A DNA stretch of 36,014 nt from an uncultured bacterium (GCA_902765215.1 CACWZA010000018.1:1-36014); one strand, 5' to 3'; positions 15,302-23,669 are shown, counted from the first letter of the stretch. The notes: generated by a model from the letters alone, not told the origin. Made by a program: numbers and translations.

Positions 15302-15608
15302 ACGGTCTTTATTATTTTGTTTTCAATTGGCACCCAGTTACAAGTTAAATATATATTTACCCCTGCCACTGGAGCGTGGTTTCGTTTTTCAACAAATTCA
15401 TAATATTACAGACATATTTAAATGTCCAGCAGATATTTTTCTTAACAATATTTTTTCCCGTTTTTTCAGTATTCTTCAGCCAAAATATTAAGTAATATAA
15501 ACATTTATTGTAAATTTAGTCAAATATATGAATTTTTTTGATAATATTAATGTGTTGTAAAATACAACTCATTAAATCAATGTAGTATAAAAAGATTGGG
15601 ATTAAGGT

Positions 15609-18212
15609 ATGAGAAGATTTCTAAGTGGTTTATTAAGTGTATTGCTGCTATTTATGTATAGTGGTGGAACTATTGCTTTTGGTGCGCCTGCAAGAAGGGC
15701 TAAAACAACGAGTGCAAAACCCGTTCAGCAACAACAGGTGGTTAAACCTGTTCAGCAACAATCACCTAAGGCTATGCCTTTGCAGGCAGCAAAGACCGGT
15801 CCAATTCACTATTCACCAAATGCTAAAACTATCGAACTGGCATTTGTATTTGACGGGCCGTCAGATAAAAATGCTGAAGTTTTGCAACTTTTCCAAAAAA
15901 CAATTACTCGTTCATTGGCTCCTGATTTCAGAGCATCTTTCCCTAAAGATTTAATCTTTACGGGCGATTGGTCGGAAAAAGGTGCTAGAGCCGTTGCTGA
16001 CAGAGCGCTTTCTTCAAGGGCAAGAATGGTAATTTCACTCGGTTATTTATCAAGTGATTACTATAACGAAAAGAAAAATAAGAACAAATTTGTCATGACA
16101 ATCGATCAATACGGTATCAGAGATTTCGGGGCTAAAACATTTAACCCTATCGCTCAAAATGTTATTGACCTTATTACATTCAAAAAACTCGTTCCGAATA
16201 TGCACAAAACGGCAATTCTTATGAATGAAAACTATTACAGAATGAAATCTAACTGGCATGACAGTATTTCTAAAAAATTAAAAGAAAAACAATGCGATAT
16301 TGATTTTGTGGTTATTCCTGTTAACAACAATGTTCAGGCATCATTATCAAAGATACCTAACGATGTTGATTCTGTGTTTGTAACTCCGTTATTCAATATT
16401 ACAAAAGAACAAAGAAAAGCTGTATATAATTATGTTAATAATAAAAAGCTGCCTTCATTCTCTACAGTAGGTCAGGAAGATGTTGAAATCGGTGCTATGA
16501 TCGGTACATCAGCGGCCGATGTTGATAAAAAACTTGCTGAATCAACATCATTCAATATTTACGGCGTATTGAAGGGTAACGCAGTTAAGAATGAAAAGAT
16601 ACCGTTCTTTGATGATAAAGTTATCTTTTTTAACTCTGATACAGCGGAAGCTGTAGGGTATGTTGCACCTTTAAGATTATTGAATAACTGTATCATAATT
16701 ACACATAAAGAGCTTCCAAAATACAGCTTGGGTACATTGCTTGATACACTTGATGCAAGCAACCTTGATATGGTCAGAAAAAGATTTCTTGTTAGTGCTG
16801 CTAGGCGTTCCGTCGCAAGTGCTTACTTAAGATATTTACCGACTTTAAGACTTGATTTGGGTTATCAAACATACAATCGTTCTTATGCGGAATCTTATGC
16901 AGATGTTCCTACAAGAGCAGGTGCGTTCACTTTCGCTATTGACCAGATTTTGTATTCACCTGATTTGGTTACAAATATTATTGTTAAACACAAAAAACTT
17001 AAATTTGATAAAGCGGAATCAGTATTAACACAAGCAAATATGGAATACCAGACGGGTAACCTTTATATTGAAACTCTTATGCTTGAAAATATGATTAAGG
17101 TTCAAAGAGAGTCTGTCCAAGAATCAAGAGAGAATTTGGCAATCGCACGCGTAAGACAAAAAACAGGTAAATGCGGATATGAAGAAGTTCTTCGCTGGGC
17201 AGGTGAAGTTTCTGAACAGGAAAAGAAACTGTTGAGTATGGAAGCAGATTACAAAAATGCTAAAGTACATATCAATAAACTCTTGTTCAAAGATCAAAAG
17301 ACTGATTTTGCTTTCGTTCCGCTCACAGCAAAAGATCCTGCGTTTTTCACATGTGATTTGAATATTATTGACCATGTAAGAAACCCTAAGAGATTAGAGT
17401 TCTTTACCGATCAACTTGTTAAACAGGTTATTTATCTTTCACCTGAAACAACTAAGCTCAAAGCTGCTATCGGTATGAAGAAAGCAGAAATGAGTAATTA
17501 TGCTCAAAAGTTTATTATGCCAAATGCTAAGATGTCATTAGAATGGACAACGCAATTTGACAGACATTTGCCATATGAAAGTGCAGGACATAATCAGATG
17601 AAATATGTCGGTGGCGGATATGGCTATGCCGCAGGTGCAGCAGGCGCAACAGGGCAGGGTGCAGGTGCAGAAGCTGCCGCTCAATACGGTGCCGGCGGGT
17701 TTGCGCAAGGGTTTAATTCCCCTTATTTAGGACTTGACAAAAATTCATTCAGATTCTTTATCGGTGCTCAATGGAAACCTATCGAAGGTGGTCACAAAAT
17801 CGCTGAAATTGCAAGATGTAAGTCTGAATTGAATGAATTGAACGCATATTTGGAAGAAGTTAATACTGAAATCGAAATGCAGGTTCGTTCAGTTGTAAAC
17901 AGAGCAATCTCAAAATACTTTATGATTGAAAAATCATACAAGGCAATGTTTGCGGAAGCAGAAAACTATCAGATGGTTAAGGATAATTATCTTGTAGGCA
18001 AGGCATCAATAACTCAGTTATCAGATGCACAAAATCTGTACTTCAAGGCTAAATTAGATGCTTTAAATTCTCAATATGAGTTCTTTAAAGAACTTATATG
18101 GGTTCAAAGAGGTTTGATTGCGGTTAACTGGACTCACGCATCACCTGAAGTTAAGGCGTGGATAAAGAAAATCCCTGTGGTGTTACCTGCAGAACCTGAC
18201 TTCTCATTATAA
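15609..18212 (+). CDS. Fusion of ABC-type substrate-binding domain and TolC-like outer-membrane channel
   Basis: The 867-aa protein begins with a signal peptide (RFLSGLLSVLLLFMYSGG, cleavage near residue 26) and a Gln/Pro/Lys linker (about 27-65). Residues about 74-375 resemble the ABC_sub_bind family of periplasmic binding proteins (IELAFVFDGPSDKNAEVLQL, ARMVISLGYLSSDYYNEKK, VPNMHKTAILMN). Residues about 385-855 are TolC-like: long heptad helices (ESRENLAIARVRQKTGKCGY) and a second repeat ending YLVGKASITQLSDAQNLYFK. A Gly/Ala-rich insert lies at about 665-705. It probably forms a trimeric export channel with a fused periplasmic sensor or binding domain. It is monocistronic, and a possible HlyD-type partner is 14 kb away. 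Confidence 0.75.
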   Translation: MRRFLSGLLSVLLLFMYSGGTIAFGAPARRAKTTSAKPVQQQQVVKPVQQQSPKAMPLQAAKTGPIHYSPNAKTIELAFVFDGPSDKNAEVLQLFQKTITRSLAPDFRASFPKDLIFTGDWSEKGARAVADRALSSRARMVISLGYLSSDYYNEKKNKNKFVMTIDQYGIRDFGAKTFNPIAQNVIDLITFKKLVPNMHKTAILMNENYYRMKSNWHDSISKKLKEKQCDIDFVVIPVNNNVQASLSKIPNDVDSVFVTPLFNITKEQRKAVYNYVNNKKLPSFSTVGQEDVEIGAMIGTSAADVDKKLAESTSFNIYGVLKGNAVKNEKIPFFDDKVIFFNSDTAEAVGYVAPLRLLNNCIIITHKELPKYSLGTLLDTLDASNLDMVRKRFLVSAARRSVASAYLRYLPTLRLDLGYQTYNRSYAESYADVPTRAGAFTFAIDQILYSPDLVTNIIVKHKKLKFDKAESVLTQANMEYQTGNLYIETLMLENMIKVQRESVQESRENLAIARVRQKTGKCGYEEVLRWAGEVSEQEKKLLSMEADYKNAKVHINKLLFKDQKTDFAFVPLTAKDPAFFTCDLNIIDHVRNPKRLEFFTDQLVKQVIYLSPETTKLKAAIGMKKAEMSNYAQKFIMPNAKMSLEWTTQFDRHLPYESAGHNQMKYVGGGYGYAAGAAGATGQGAGAEAAAQYGAGGFAQGFNSPYLGLDKNSFRFFIGAQWKPIEGGHKIAEIARCKSELNELNAYLEEVNTEIEMQVRSVVNRAISKYFMIEKSYKAMFAEAENYQMVKDNYLVGKASITQLSDAQNLYFKAKLDALNSQYEFFKELIWVQRGLIAVNWTHASPEVKAWIKKIPVVLPAEPDFSL

Positions 18213-18217
18213 TATTG

Positions 18218-18250
18218 AAAAAAGAGGTGATGAAAATCACCTCTTTTTTA
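18218..18250 (+). terminator. Terminator after the TolC-like gene
   Basis: AAAAAAGAGGTGA (18218-18230) pairs with TCACCTCTTTTTT (18237-18249), a 13-bp perfect stem and T-run, six bases after the stop. Confidence 0.9.
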
Positions 18251-18337
18251 TTGTCCCGTTTAATGCCTTTGTATGTTTATGTTAGTATTATTAAACTAGG
18301 ATTATGTTTAATTCGGTTATTTGAAATTTGACGAAAT

Positions 18338-20293
18338 ATGAAAGATAAGATAATAGCAATAATAATAATATTTTTGATTTCGCTCGCAGGAGTGTGTTTC
18401 GTTCATTCCAAAATTGTCGAAAAAAATGATATTAAAGAGTATTCGACAGCCCTAGATTTATATCAGAAAGAAGATTATAAATTATCGTACAAACATTTTG
18501 GAAAAGTTTCTATCTTTTCTAATATCAAAACGCCTGCACTTTTCAGGCAGGCTCGTTGTGCAACTTTGTTAGGTGATACAAGAGGGGCAAAACGCAACTA
18601 TTCTTTGCTTCTGTTCCTGTATCCTCATTCACAGCTTTATGTTGTGAGTGAATATAATCTGGCTATGCTGCTTTATGATATGGGCGATTTTTCGGCAAGA
18701 AAACATTTTGTCCATATAATAAAATATTACCCTGATACGGACTATGCACTCGCATCAGAATATTATGTTGCAAGTATTGATATGAAATCTGCCCAAAAGA
18801 CAAGATTTTACTGGCGAAGAAAAGACCTTAAACATAAGTCTTTAAACCATTTTATAAGATATGTCAAACTCTCGCCTGATGGCAGGTTTGCCCAACAGTC
18901 GATAAATAAAATTCGTCAGCTTGGAATAGCAATCTCTCACAAAGACAGTCTTGCACTTGCAGATTCTTATTATATAAGAGGGTTATATCCTGAGGCATCT
19001 AAATATTATGCCGATTCCCCGATTAATCTTGCGTGGGCAAAGTATGCCAAAAACGAATATAAAAGGGGTAATTATCCTGTTGCAAAATCACTGACGGAAA
19101 ACGGGCTGAAATATTATTCAAGATCTGTTGAAAGACAGGATATGTACGATGCGATTGACGGTTATGTATCGCTCTATGATAACAAACTTCAAACTATAAA
19201 TAATTTATTGTATATTTATCCTAAATCAAAATGTGTTGATTATTTACTCTATCTGAAAGCAAAATATTCTGACGAAAGTCAGCGGTATCAAATATATAAG
19301 CAGTTGTACGATAAATATCCTGACAGTGATTTTTCAGCGGAAGCTCTTTATAAAACTTTTTATTCTTACATAACAAAAAGAGAGTATGACAAAGCGCTCT
19401 TGCTCGGGCATAAACATCTGAATCATTTCAAAAGATCAGATACCGCTCCTGCCGTTATGTTCTGGATGGGGAAAATTTACGAAGTTAAAAATAACCCTAC
19501 TATGTCAAAGAGTTATTATAAGAGTACTATCTCAAAATATCCTGACAGTTATTACAGTTACAGGGCGTATTCAAAACTGCACAAGGATAATGACTTGTTT
19601 ATAGATGCAAATATTACTAAAAAGCCGATAGTTTTTCCTTGTGAAAATAAGAATGAGCAGGATATGGCAACTAAACTTATCAATTTAGGCGACTATGATT
19701 TTGTATCAGAACTATATAAAAATGACAAATTTGTTCAAAGCTGGATAGCATATAAACAGGGAAAAATCATATATTCAACAATCCTTGCTGAAAAAGCAAT
19801 GAAAGAAATATACCCAAAACCTTCTTTTGAAGATTCTAGATGGCGTTTAGTTTATCCGCTGAATTATTTCGATTATGTGGATAAATATAAAGGGGATCAG
19901 GATCCTTTAATTATAATGTCAATTATGAGGGAAGAAAGTCATTTTAATTCAGAGATTACAAGTCCTGTCGGTGCTGTAGGTCTTATGCAGCTCATGCCTG
20001 CGACGGCAAATGAGATTGCTGCCGCTTACAAATTGGATAATAATCTTTTGAACCCTGAAACAAATATAAGACTGGGCAGTCTGTTTTATTCAAAAATGAA
20101 ATCAACCTTGTGGGGAAAAGATACTTATGCTGTCATGGCATATAACGGCGGAATGAGCAGTGTTATGAACTGGACAAAGAACCTCAGTTATGTCGATATA
20201 GATGATTTTGTTGAAAAAGTACCTTACCCTGAAACCCAGACTTATGTGAAGAAAGTACTTCGCAGTTATTGGTGTTATTCAAATATTTACTAG
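18338..20293 (+). CDS. Soluble-lytic-transglycosylase-type murein hydrolase with TPR-like repeats
   Basis: The 651-aa protein has an N-terminal hydrophobic anchor or uncleaved signal (IIAIIIIFLISLAGVCFV). Residues about 30-480 are helical TPR-like repeats rich in Tyr, Lys and Asp. The C-terminal SLT domain (about 515-645) has the catalytic Glu of MREESHFNSEI (about E533), VGAVGLMQLMPATA, and YAVMAYNGG. The layout matches Slt70-type enzymes, which cleave glycan strands to 1,6-anhydro ends in the periplasm. There is no good Shine-Dalgarno sequence. The TAG stop runs into GGGGTAAA. It is monocistronic, with the TolC-like gene separated by a terminator. Confidence 0.88.
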   Translation: MKDKIIAIIIIFLISLAGVCFVHSKIVEKNDIKEYSTALDLYQKEDYKLSYKHFGKVSIFSNIKTPALFRQARCATLLGDTRGAKRNYSLLLFLYPHSQLYVVSEYNLAMLLYDMGDFSARKHFVHIIKYYPDTDYALASEYYVASIDMKSAQKTRFYWRRKDLKHKSLNHFIRYVKLSPDGRFAQQSINKIRQLGIAISHKDSLALADSYYIRGLYPEASKYYADSPINLAWAKYAKNEYKRGNYPVAKSLTENGLKYYSRSVERQDMYDAIDGYVSLYDNKLQTINNLLYIYPKSKCVDYLLYLKAKYSDESQRYQIYKQLYDKYPDSDFSAEALYKTFYSYITKREYDKALLLGHKHLNHFKRSDTAPAVMFWMGKIYEVKNNPTMSKSYYKSTISKYPDSYYSYRAYSKLHKDNDLFIDANITKKPIVFPCENKNEQDMATKLINLGDYDFVSELYKNDKFVQSWIAYKQGKIIYSTILAEKAMKEIYPKPSFEDSRWRLVYPLNYFDYVDKYKGDQDPLIIMSIMREESHFNSEITSPVGAVGLMQLMPATANEIAAAYKLDNNLLNPETNIRLGSLFYSKMKSTLWGKDTYAVMAYNGGMSSVMNWTKNLSYVDIDDFVEKVPYPETQTYVKKVLRSYWCYSNIY

Positions 20294-20400
20294 GGGGTAA
20301 ATAGTAGTAAATATGCCCCCCTTCCGCTGTTGTATATTTCGTGGAACTCAATAACAACAGCTCCTTCCCCGAGTTGGGGAAGGTTGGGATGGGGAGTGAT
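20294..20400. repeat. Intergenic palindromic element, copy 1 (GGGGTAAA ... CTCC/GGAG type)
   Basis: It begins GGGTAAATA right after the slt-type stop codon. A hairpin follows, GCTGTTGT/ACAACAGC (about 20327-20362), then a GC-rich palindrome (CTTCCCC-gagtt-GGGGAAG) and a GGGATGGGGAGTGATT tail. A similar arrangement ends the window at 35836-35945. Confidence 0.5.
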
Positions 20401-20418
20401 TAAATTGGTATAATAAAA

Positions 20419-20436
20419 GGACAACTTCGTTGTCCG
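20419..20436. repeat. GGACAAC hairpin, copy 2
   Basis: GGACAAC-ttc-GTTGTCC followed by G, the same stem as at 7136-7152, here about 60 bases upstream of purA. Confidence 0.6.
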
Positions 20437-20498
20437 TTAAACAATAATTTTCATTTGTTATATAATAAATAAGTAAGAGGGCATAAAAGGAGAGAGGC

Positions 20499-21776
20499 AT
20501 GAAAAATACTGTTGTTGTCGGTGCTCAATGGGGTGACGAGGGTAAGGCAAAGATTACCGATTTGTTAGCACAAAAGGCAGATTTTATTATTCGTTATCAG
20601 GGCGGTTGTAACGCAGGTCATACGGTTGTTGCAAATAATCAGACTTATAAATTCCACCTTGTTCCGTCAGGGATATTGTATGAAGGTAAAACCTGTATGT
20701 TAGGTGCAGGAACGGTTATTCTGCCTGAAAACTTTAAACAGGAAATTGAGGAGCTGAAATCTCAGGGCGTTAATTTAGCAAATCTGAAAATATCCCCTCT
20801 GGCATCAATTACAATGCCTTATCATACTGAGGTTGACGGTTATACGGAATCACAGGGCGGTAAGGGTAAAATCGGCACAACCAAAAAAGGTATAGGCCCT
20901 ACTTATACGGATAAGTATGCAAGAATAGGACTGAAGGTTCAGGATTTGTACGATAAAGAAACCCTGAACGAAAAACTGGATATTATATTGCCTCTGAAAA
21001 ATAAACAACTGGAAAAAGTGTACGGATTAGAGCCGTTTACGAGGGAATGTCTTACAAATTTGTGTGAAGAATACGCGAAGATATTTGAGCCTTATGTTTG
21101 TTTTGAGTGGCAAAAACTTTTGAACGATAACAAGGATAGCGTTATCCTGTTTGAGGGTGCACAGGGCGTAATGCTTGATGTTGATTACGGTACATATCCG
21201 TTTGTTACAAGCTCTAACCCTATCGGGGGCGGTGCTGCAACAGGGAGCGGTTACGGGCCTTGTCAGATAGAAGAAGTTGTTGGGGTTGCAAAAGCTTATG
21301 TTACCCGTGTCGGGGAAGGGCCTTTTGTAACGGAATTAGATAATGAAGTCGGGGCAAAGATTAGAGAAATCGGGCATGAGTTTGGGGTAACAACAGGCAG
21401 ACCGAGAAGAACAGGCTGGTTTGATGCGGTTACGATGAAGTATGCCGTTCTTGTCGGCGGTTTGACTTCCGTTGCTATTACGAAGGCAGATGTTTTTGAT
21501 ACTTTTGATGAGATAAAAGTTTGCGTTGCGTATAAGGATAAAAGGAATGGTAAAATTTATGATTATTATCCGACAGATATCTTTATGCACAAGTATCTTG
21601 AACCTGTTTATGAAACTCATAAGGGTTGGAAAACAGATATAACAGGGATAAGAGAGTATGACAAACTCCCTGAAAATCTTAAAAAATACTTTGCAAGACT
21701 GGAAGAACTTCTTGAATGTCCTATATCTATAATCAGTGTAGGGCCGGACAGAGAACAAACAATCTTCAGGGGGTAG
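20499..21776 (+). CDS. purA: Adenylosuccinate synthetase
   Basis: The 425-aa protein has the family length. Seen: the N-terminal phosphate-binding segment VVGAQWGDEGKAKITDLL, YQGGCNAGHTVV with the general acid/base His, the IMP-binding IGTTKKGIGPTYTDKYAR, LFEGAQGVMLDVDYGTYPFVT, and TTGRPRRTGWFD. It joins IMP and aspartate using GTP in AMP synthesis. The usual GKGK after WGDE reads GKAK here. AGGAGAGAGG precedes ATG 20499, and a TATAAT lies at 20461. The phosphohexomutase gene follows 5 bases after the stop, so the two form an operon. Confidence 0.96.
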   Translation: MKNTVVVGAQWGDEGKAKITDLLAQKADFIIRYQGGCNAGHTVVANNQTYKFHLVPSGILYEGKTCMLGAGTVILPENFKQEIEELKSQGVNLANLKISPLASITMPYHTEVDGYTESQGGKGKIGTTKKGIGPTYTDKYARIGLKVQDLYDKETLNEKLDIILPLKNKQLEKVYGLEPFTRECLTNLCEEYAKIFEPYVCFEWQKLLNDNKDSVILFEGAQGVMLDVDYGTYPFVTSSNPIGGGAATGSGYGPCQIEEVVGVAKAYVTRVGEGPFVTELDNEVGAKIREIGHEFGVTTGRPRRTGWFDAVTMKYAVLVGGLTSVAITKADVFDTFDEIKVCVAYKDKRNGKIYDYYPTDIFMHKYLEPVYETHKGWKTDITGIREYDKLPENLKKYFARLEELLECPISIISVGPDREQTIFRG

Positions 21777-21781
21777 TGATT

Positions 21782-23224
21782 ATGGGTAAGATTAAGTTTG
21801 GTACAGACGGTTGGAGAGCGATAGTTGGCGAAGATTTCACAGGGGAAAATGTTGAACTCGTTGCCCGCTCAATTGCTAAATATGTTTATGAAACCTACGG
21901 AATTGAAAAAGAAATAATTATCGGTTATGATCCAAGAAATATGGCAGATGTTTTTTCAAAACAGACGGCTGAAATTATTTCAGGATACGGGTTTAAGGTT
22001 TCTTATTCTTCCCGTGTTGTGCCTACTCCTGTTCTTGCTTATTGTGCAAAACACAGAAATGCTTGTGCCGTGATGTTTACGGCATCACATAACCCGCCTG
22101 AATATTTGGGTATTAAGTTTATCCCTGATTATGCAGGGCCTGCAACAAAGGATATAACAGATGCTCTTGAGAAAAATATTGCTCTGATTGAAAGTGGAAA
22201 ATGGGATTGCGGGAATGAGCAAGTGGGATTTGCTCCCGCTCCCGCAGTGGAAAATTATTTAAAAAATAATTCATTTACCCCGACTGATTTTTCTGAAGAG
22301 TATTATGAACATATTGAGAAACTTATTGATTTTGGGGCAATAAAAAATGCGGGGATAAATATAATCTTTGACGGGTTATATTCTGCAAGTATCGGGTATT
22401 TTGATACTCTGTTAAAAAATCACGGTATAAAGTTTGACAGTATGAATATGGTGCATGATGTGAATTTCGGCGGGGGCATGCCTGAGCCGAAACCTAAATA
22501 TATGGCCGATTTAATCGAAAAGATAAAGGGGTTAAATAATACGGTTGGGTTTGCAAATGATGGTGATGCTGACAGGTTCGGGGTAATCAATGAAAAGGGT
22601 GAATATGTTACTCCAAATGAGGTTATTGCAATACTTCTGAAGCATTTAAAAGAGAATAAAAAGATGTCAGGTTGTCTAGTAAAGACAGTCGGGGCAAGCC
22701 TTATGCTTGATAAAGTTGCCGAAAAAACGGGTGTTGATGTTGTAGAAACTGCAGTCGGGTTTAAACATGTCGGGCAGGCAATGAGAGAGAATGACTGTCT
22801 GATAGGCGGTGAGGAATCAGGCGGTTTGAGTATTAAGGGACATATACCTGAAAAAGACGGCTTGCTTGCGAATTTGCTTGTATTAGAGGCAATGGCATAT
22901 TGGGGCAAACCTTTAACAGAGTTACAAAAAGAGTTGAAAGAGTTTGTCGGGTGCGAGTTTGTTAATGACAGAATAGATTTTAAACTCAGTGACCGTTCAG
23001 AGATAGATGTTGTTATTGATAAGATTTCGAAGATAACGACAGCGGGCGGGTTTGACCTTAAAAAGACAGACAGAAAAGACGGGATAAAAATATATTTGGG
23101 TGATAATAGCTGGGTGCTTGCAAGACCGAGCGGAACTGAGCCTTTGCTCAGGATATATTTTGAAAGCGACAGTCAAGAAAATCTGAAGAAACTGGAAGAT
23201 GATATTCTGTCGAAGATAAAATAA
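21782..23224 (+). CDS. Phosphoglucomutase/phosphomannomutase family protein
   Basis: ATG 21782 follows the purA stop by 5 bases, with GGGGG in the purA end serving as ribosome binding site. A longer in-frame extension into purA is rejected. The 480-aa protein has the four-domain alpha-D-phosphohexomutase pattern: FGTDGWRAI, the active serine S102 in FTASHNPPEYLGIKF, the Mg loop NDGDADRFGV, the sugar-binding loop GEESGGLSI and the phosphate-binding RPSGTEPLLRIY. It interconverts hexose-1- and hexose-6-phosphates for glycogen, envelope polysaccharide or nucleotide-sugar synthesis. Whether glucose, mannose or glucosamine phosphate is preferred cannot be decided, so no symbol is given. Confidence 0.92.
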   Translation: MGKIKFGTDGWRAIVGEDFTGENVELVARSIAKYVYETYGIEKEIIIGYDPRNMADVFSKQTAEIISGYGFKVSYSSRVVPTPVLAYCAKHRNACAVMFTASHNPPEYLGIKFIPDYAGPATKDITDALEKNIALIESGKWDCGNEQVGFAPAPAVENYLKNNSFTPTDFSEEYYEHIEKLIDFGAIKNAGINIIFDGLYSASIGYFDTLLKNHGIKFDSMNMVHDVNFGGGMPEPKPKYMADLIEKIKGLNNTVGFANDGDADRFGVINEKGEYVTPNEVIAILLKHLKENKKMSGCLVKTVGASLMLDKVAEKTGVDVVETAVGFKHVGQAMRENDCLIGGEESGGLSIKGHIPEKDGLLANLLVLEAMAYWGKPLTELQKELKEFVGCEFVNDRIDFKLSDRSEIDVVIDKISKITTAGGFDLKKTDRKDGIKIYLGDNSWVLARPSGTEPLLRIYFESDSQENLKKLEDDILSKIK

Positions 23225-23247
23225 TTTGTAATAGAATATAAGTAAGA

Positions 23248-23334
23248 GGAGAAGTGTCCGAGCGGTTTAAGGTGACGACCTCGAAAGTCGTTGTAGGGGT
23301 GACTCTACCGAGGGTTCGAATCCCTCCTTCTCCG
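23248..23334 (+). tRNA. tRNA-Ser (anticodon CGA)
   Basis: An 87-nt class II tRNA. Acceptor arms GGAGAAG and CTTCTCC pair fully, with discriminator G at 23334 and no encoded CCA. The anticodon loop CTCGAAA lies in an ACGAC/GTCGT stem and gives CGA, reading UCG. The long variable arm and T-arm (GAGGGTTCGAATCCCTC) are intact. It lies 24 bases after the phosphohexomutase gene. Copies of its 3' end recur at 23551-23569 and 23684-23699. Confidence 0.93.
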
Positions 23335-23337
23335 AAT

Positions 23338-23376
23338 AAAGACGGGTTGGCATTTTGCCAAACCCGTCTTTATTTG
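23338..23376 (+). terminator. Terminator of tRNA-Ser
   Basis: AAAGACGGGTTGGCA (23338-23352) pairs with TGCCAAACCCGTCTTT (23356-23371) with one bulged A, followed by a T-rich tail. Confidence 0.85.
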
Positions 23377-23401
23377 AAAAAATCTGAAAACGGATGAGAA
23401 C

Positions 23402-23418
23402 CACAAAACGAAGTTTTG
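23402..23418. repeat. Short hairpin ACAAAAC-gaa-GTTTTGT
   Basis: A perfect 7-bp stem with a 3-base loop, just before repeat A copy 3. Its design matches the GGACAAC hairpins but the stem sequence is unrelated. Confidence 0.5.
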
Positions 23419-23436
23419 TCTAGGTTCGAACAAACC

Positions 23437-23530
23437 CGAGCAGAGGAATGAGCGAAGCGAAAGTCGAAACACGACTCGGCGGAAGTGTCGGCTTCCGACG
23501 GGAGTGTGAGCGGTTCCGTTTAACGCGAGG
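23437..23530 (+). repeat. Structured repeat A, copy 3
   Basis: It has the same ends as the copy at 2034 (CGAGCAGAGG ... CGTTTAACGCGAGG). The first hairpin is shortened to GC-gaa-GC. The second (AGTCG-aaaca-CGACT) is kept, and the third is CGGAAG-tgtcgg-CTTCCG. Its GAGGG end merges into a tRNA-Ser T-arm-like segment in which the T-loop is replaced by about 15 other bases. Confidence 0.75.
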
Positions 23531-23550
23531 GTGCAGTTGCCTTAGCAATC

Positions 23551-23569
23551 CCTCCTTCTCCGAATTTAA
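23551..23569 (+). repeat. tRNA-Ser 3'-end copy 1
   Basis: CCCTCCTTCTCCGAAT repeats the 3' half of the T-arm and acceptor arm of tRNA-Ser plus the bases following it. It forms the right edge of the segment containing repeat A copy 3. Confidence 0.75.
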
Positions 23570-23600
23570 TGGGGCAAATATATACCCCTTTTTTAATGCG

Positions 23601-23669
23601 TAATTCGGGAGTGATTCGAACCCTCGAGGGTTACTCCCCTCCATTCCAAAAAGATACTTAATCTTTTTG
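23601..23669 (-). repeat. Inverted tRNA-Ser T-arm fragment and repeat-B-like hairpin
   Basis: GATTCGAACCCTCG (23613-23626) is the reverse complement of the tRNA-Ser T-arm. It abuts a direct GAGGGTT, giving the 14-bp palindrome AACCCTCGAGGGTT (23619-23632). CTCCCCTCC and a hairpin follow, CAAAAAGAT/ATCTTTTTG with loop ACTTA (23647-23669). Its GATACTTAATC core is identical to repeat B1. Confidence 0.6.

Larger units (their letters stand above)
14509..15608. other. Gene-free 1.1-kb region around tRNA-Leu
   Basis: No protein gene is convincing here; the open frames run through repeats. From left to right it holds a hairpin (14622-14677, with arms TAGCCC/GGGCTA and inner CAAAATTA/TAATTTTG), a terminator-like copy (about 14793-14821), repeat B1, a terminator plus tRNA 3'-end copy, degenerate repeat A, the tRNA-Leu terminator, tRNA-Leu itself, repeat B2, a fourth tRNA 5'-end copy (15365-15375), and about 220 bp of AT-rich DNA leading to the TolC-type gene. 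Confidence 0.7.

Noticed and set aside
14602-15403. Three overlapping plus-strand ORFs around tRNA-Leu
   Set aside because: They run through hairpins, tRNA fragments and the tRNA itself on the opposite strand, share repeated peptide segments only because the DNA repeats, and lack ribosome binding sites.
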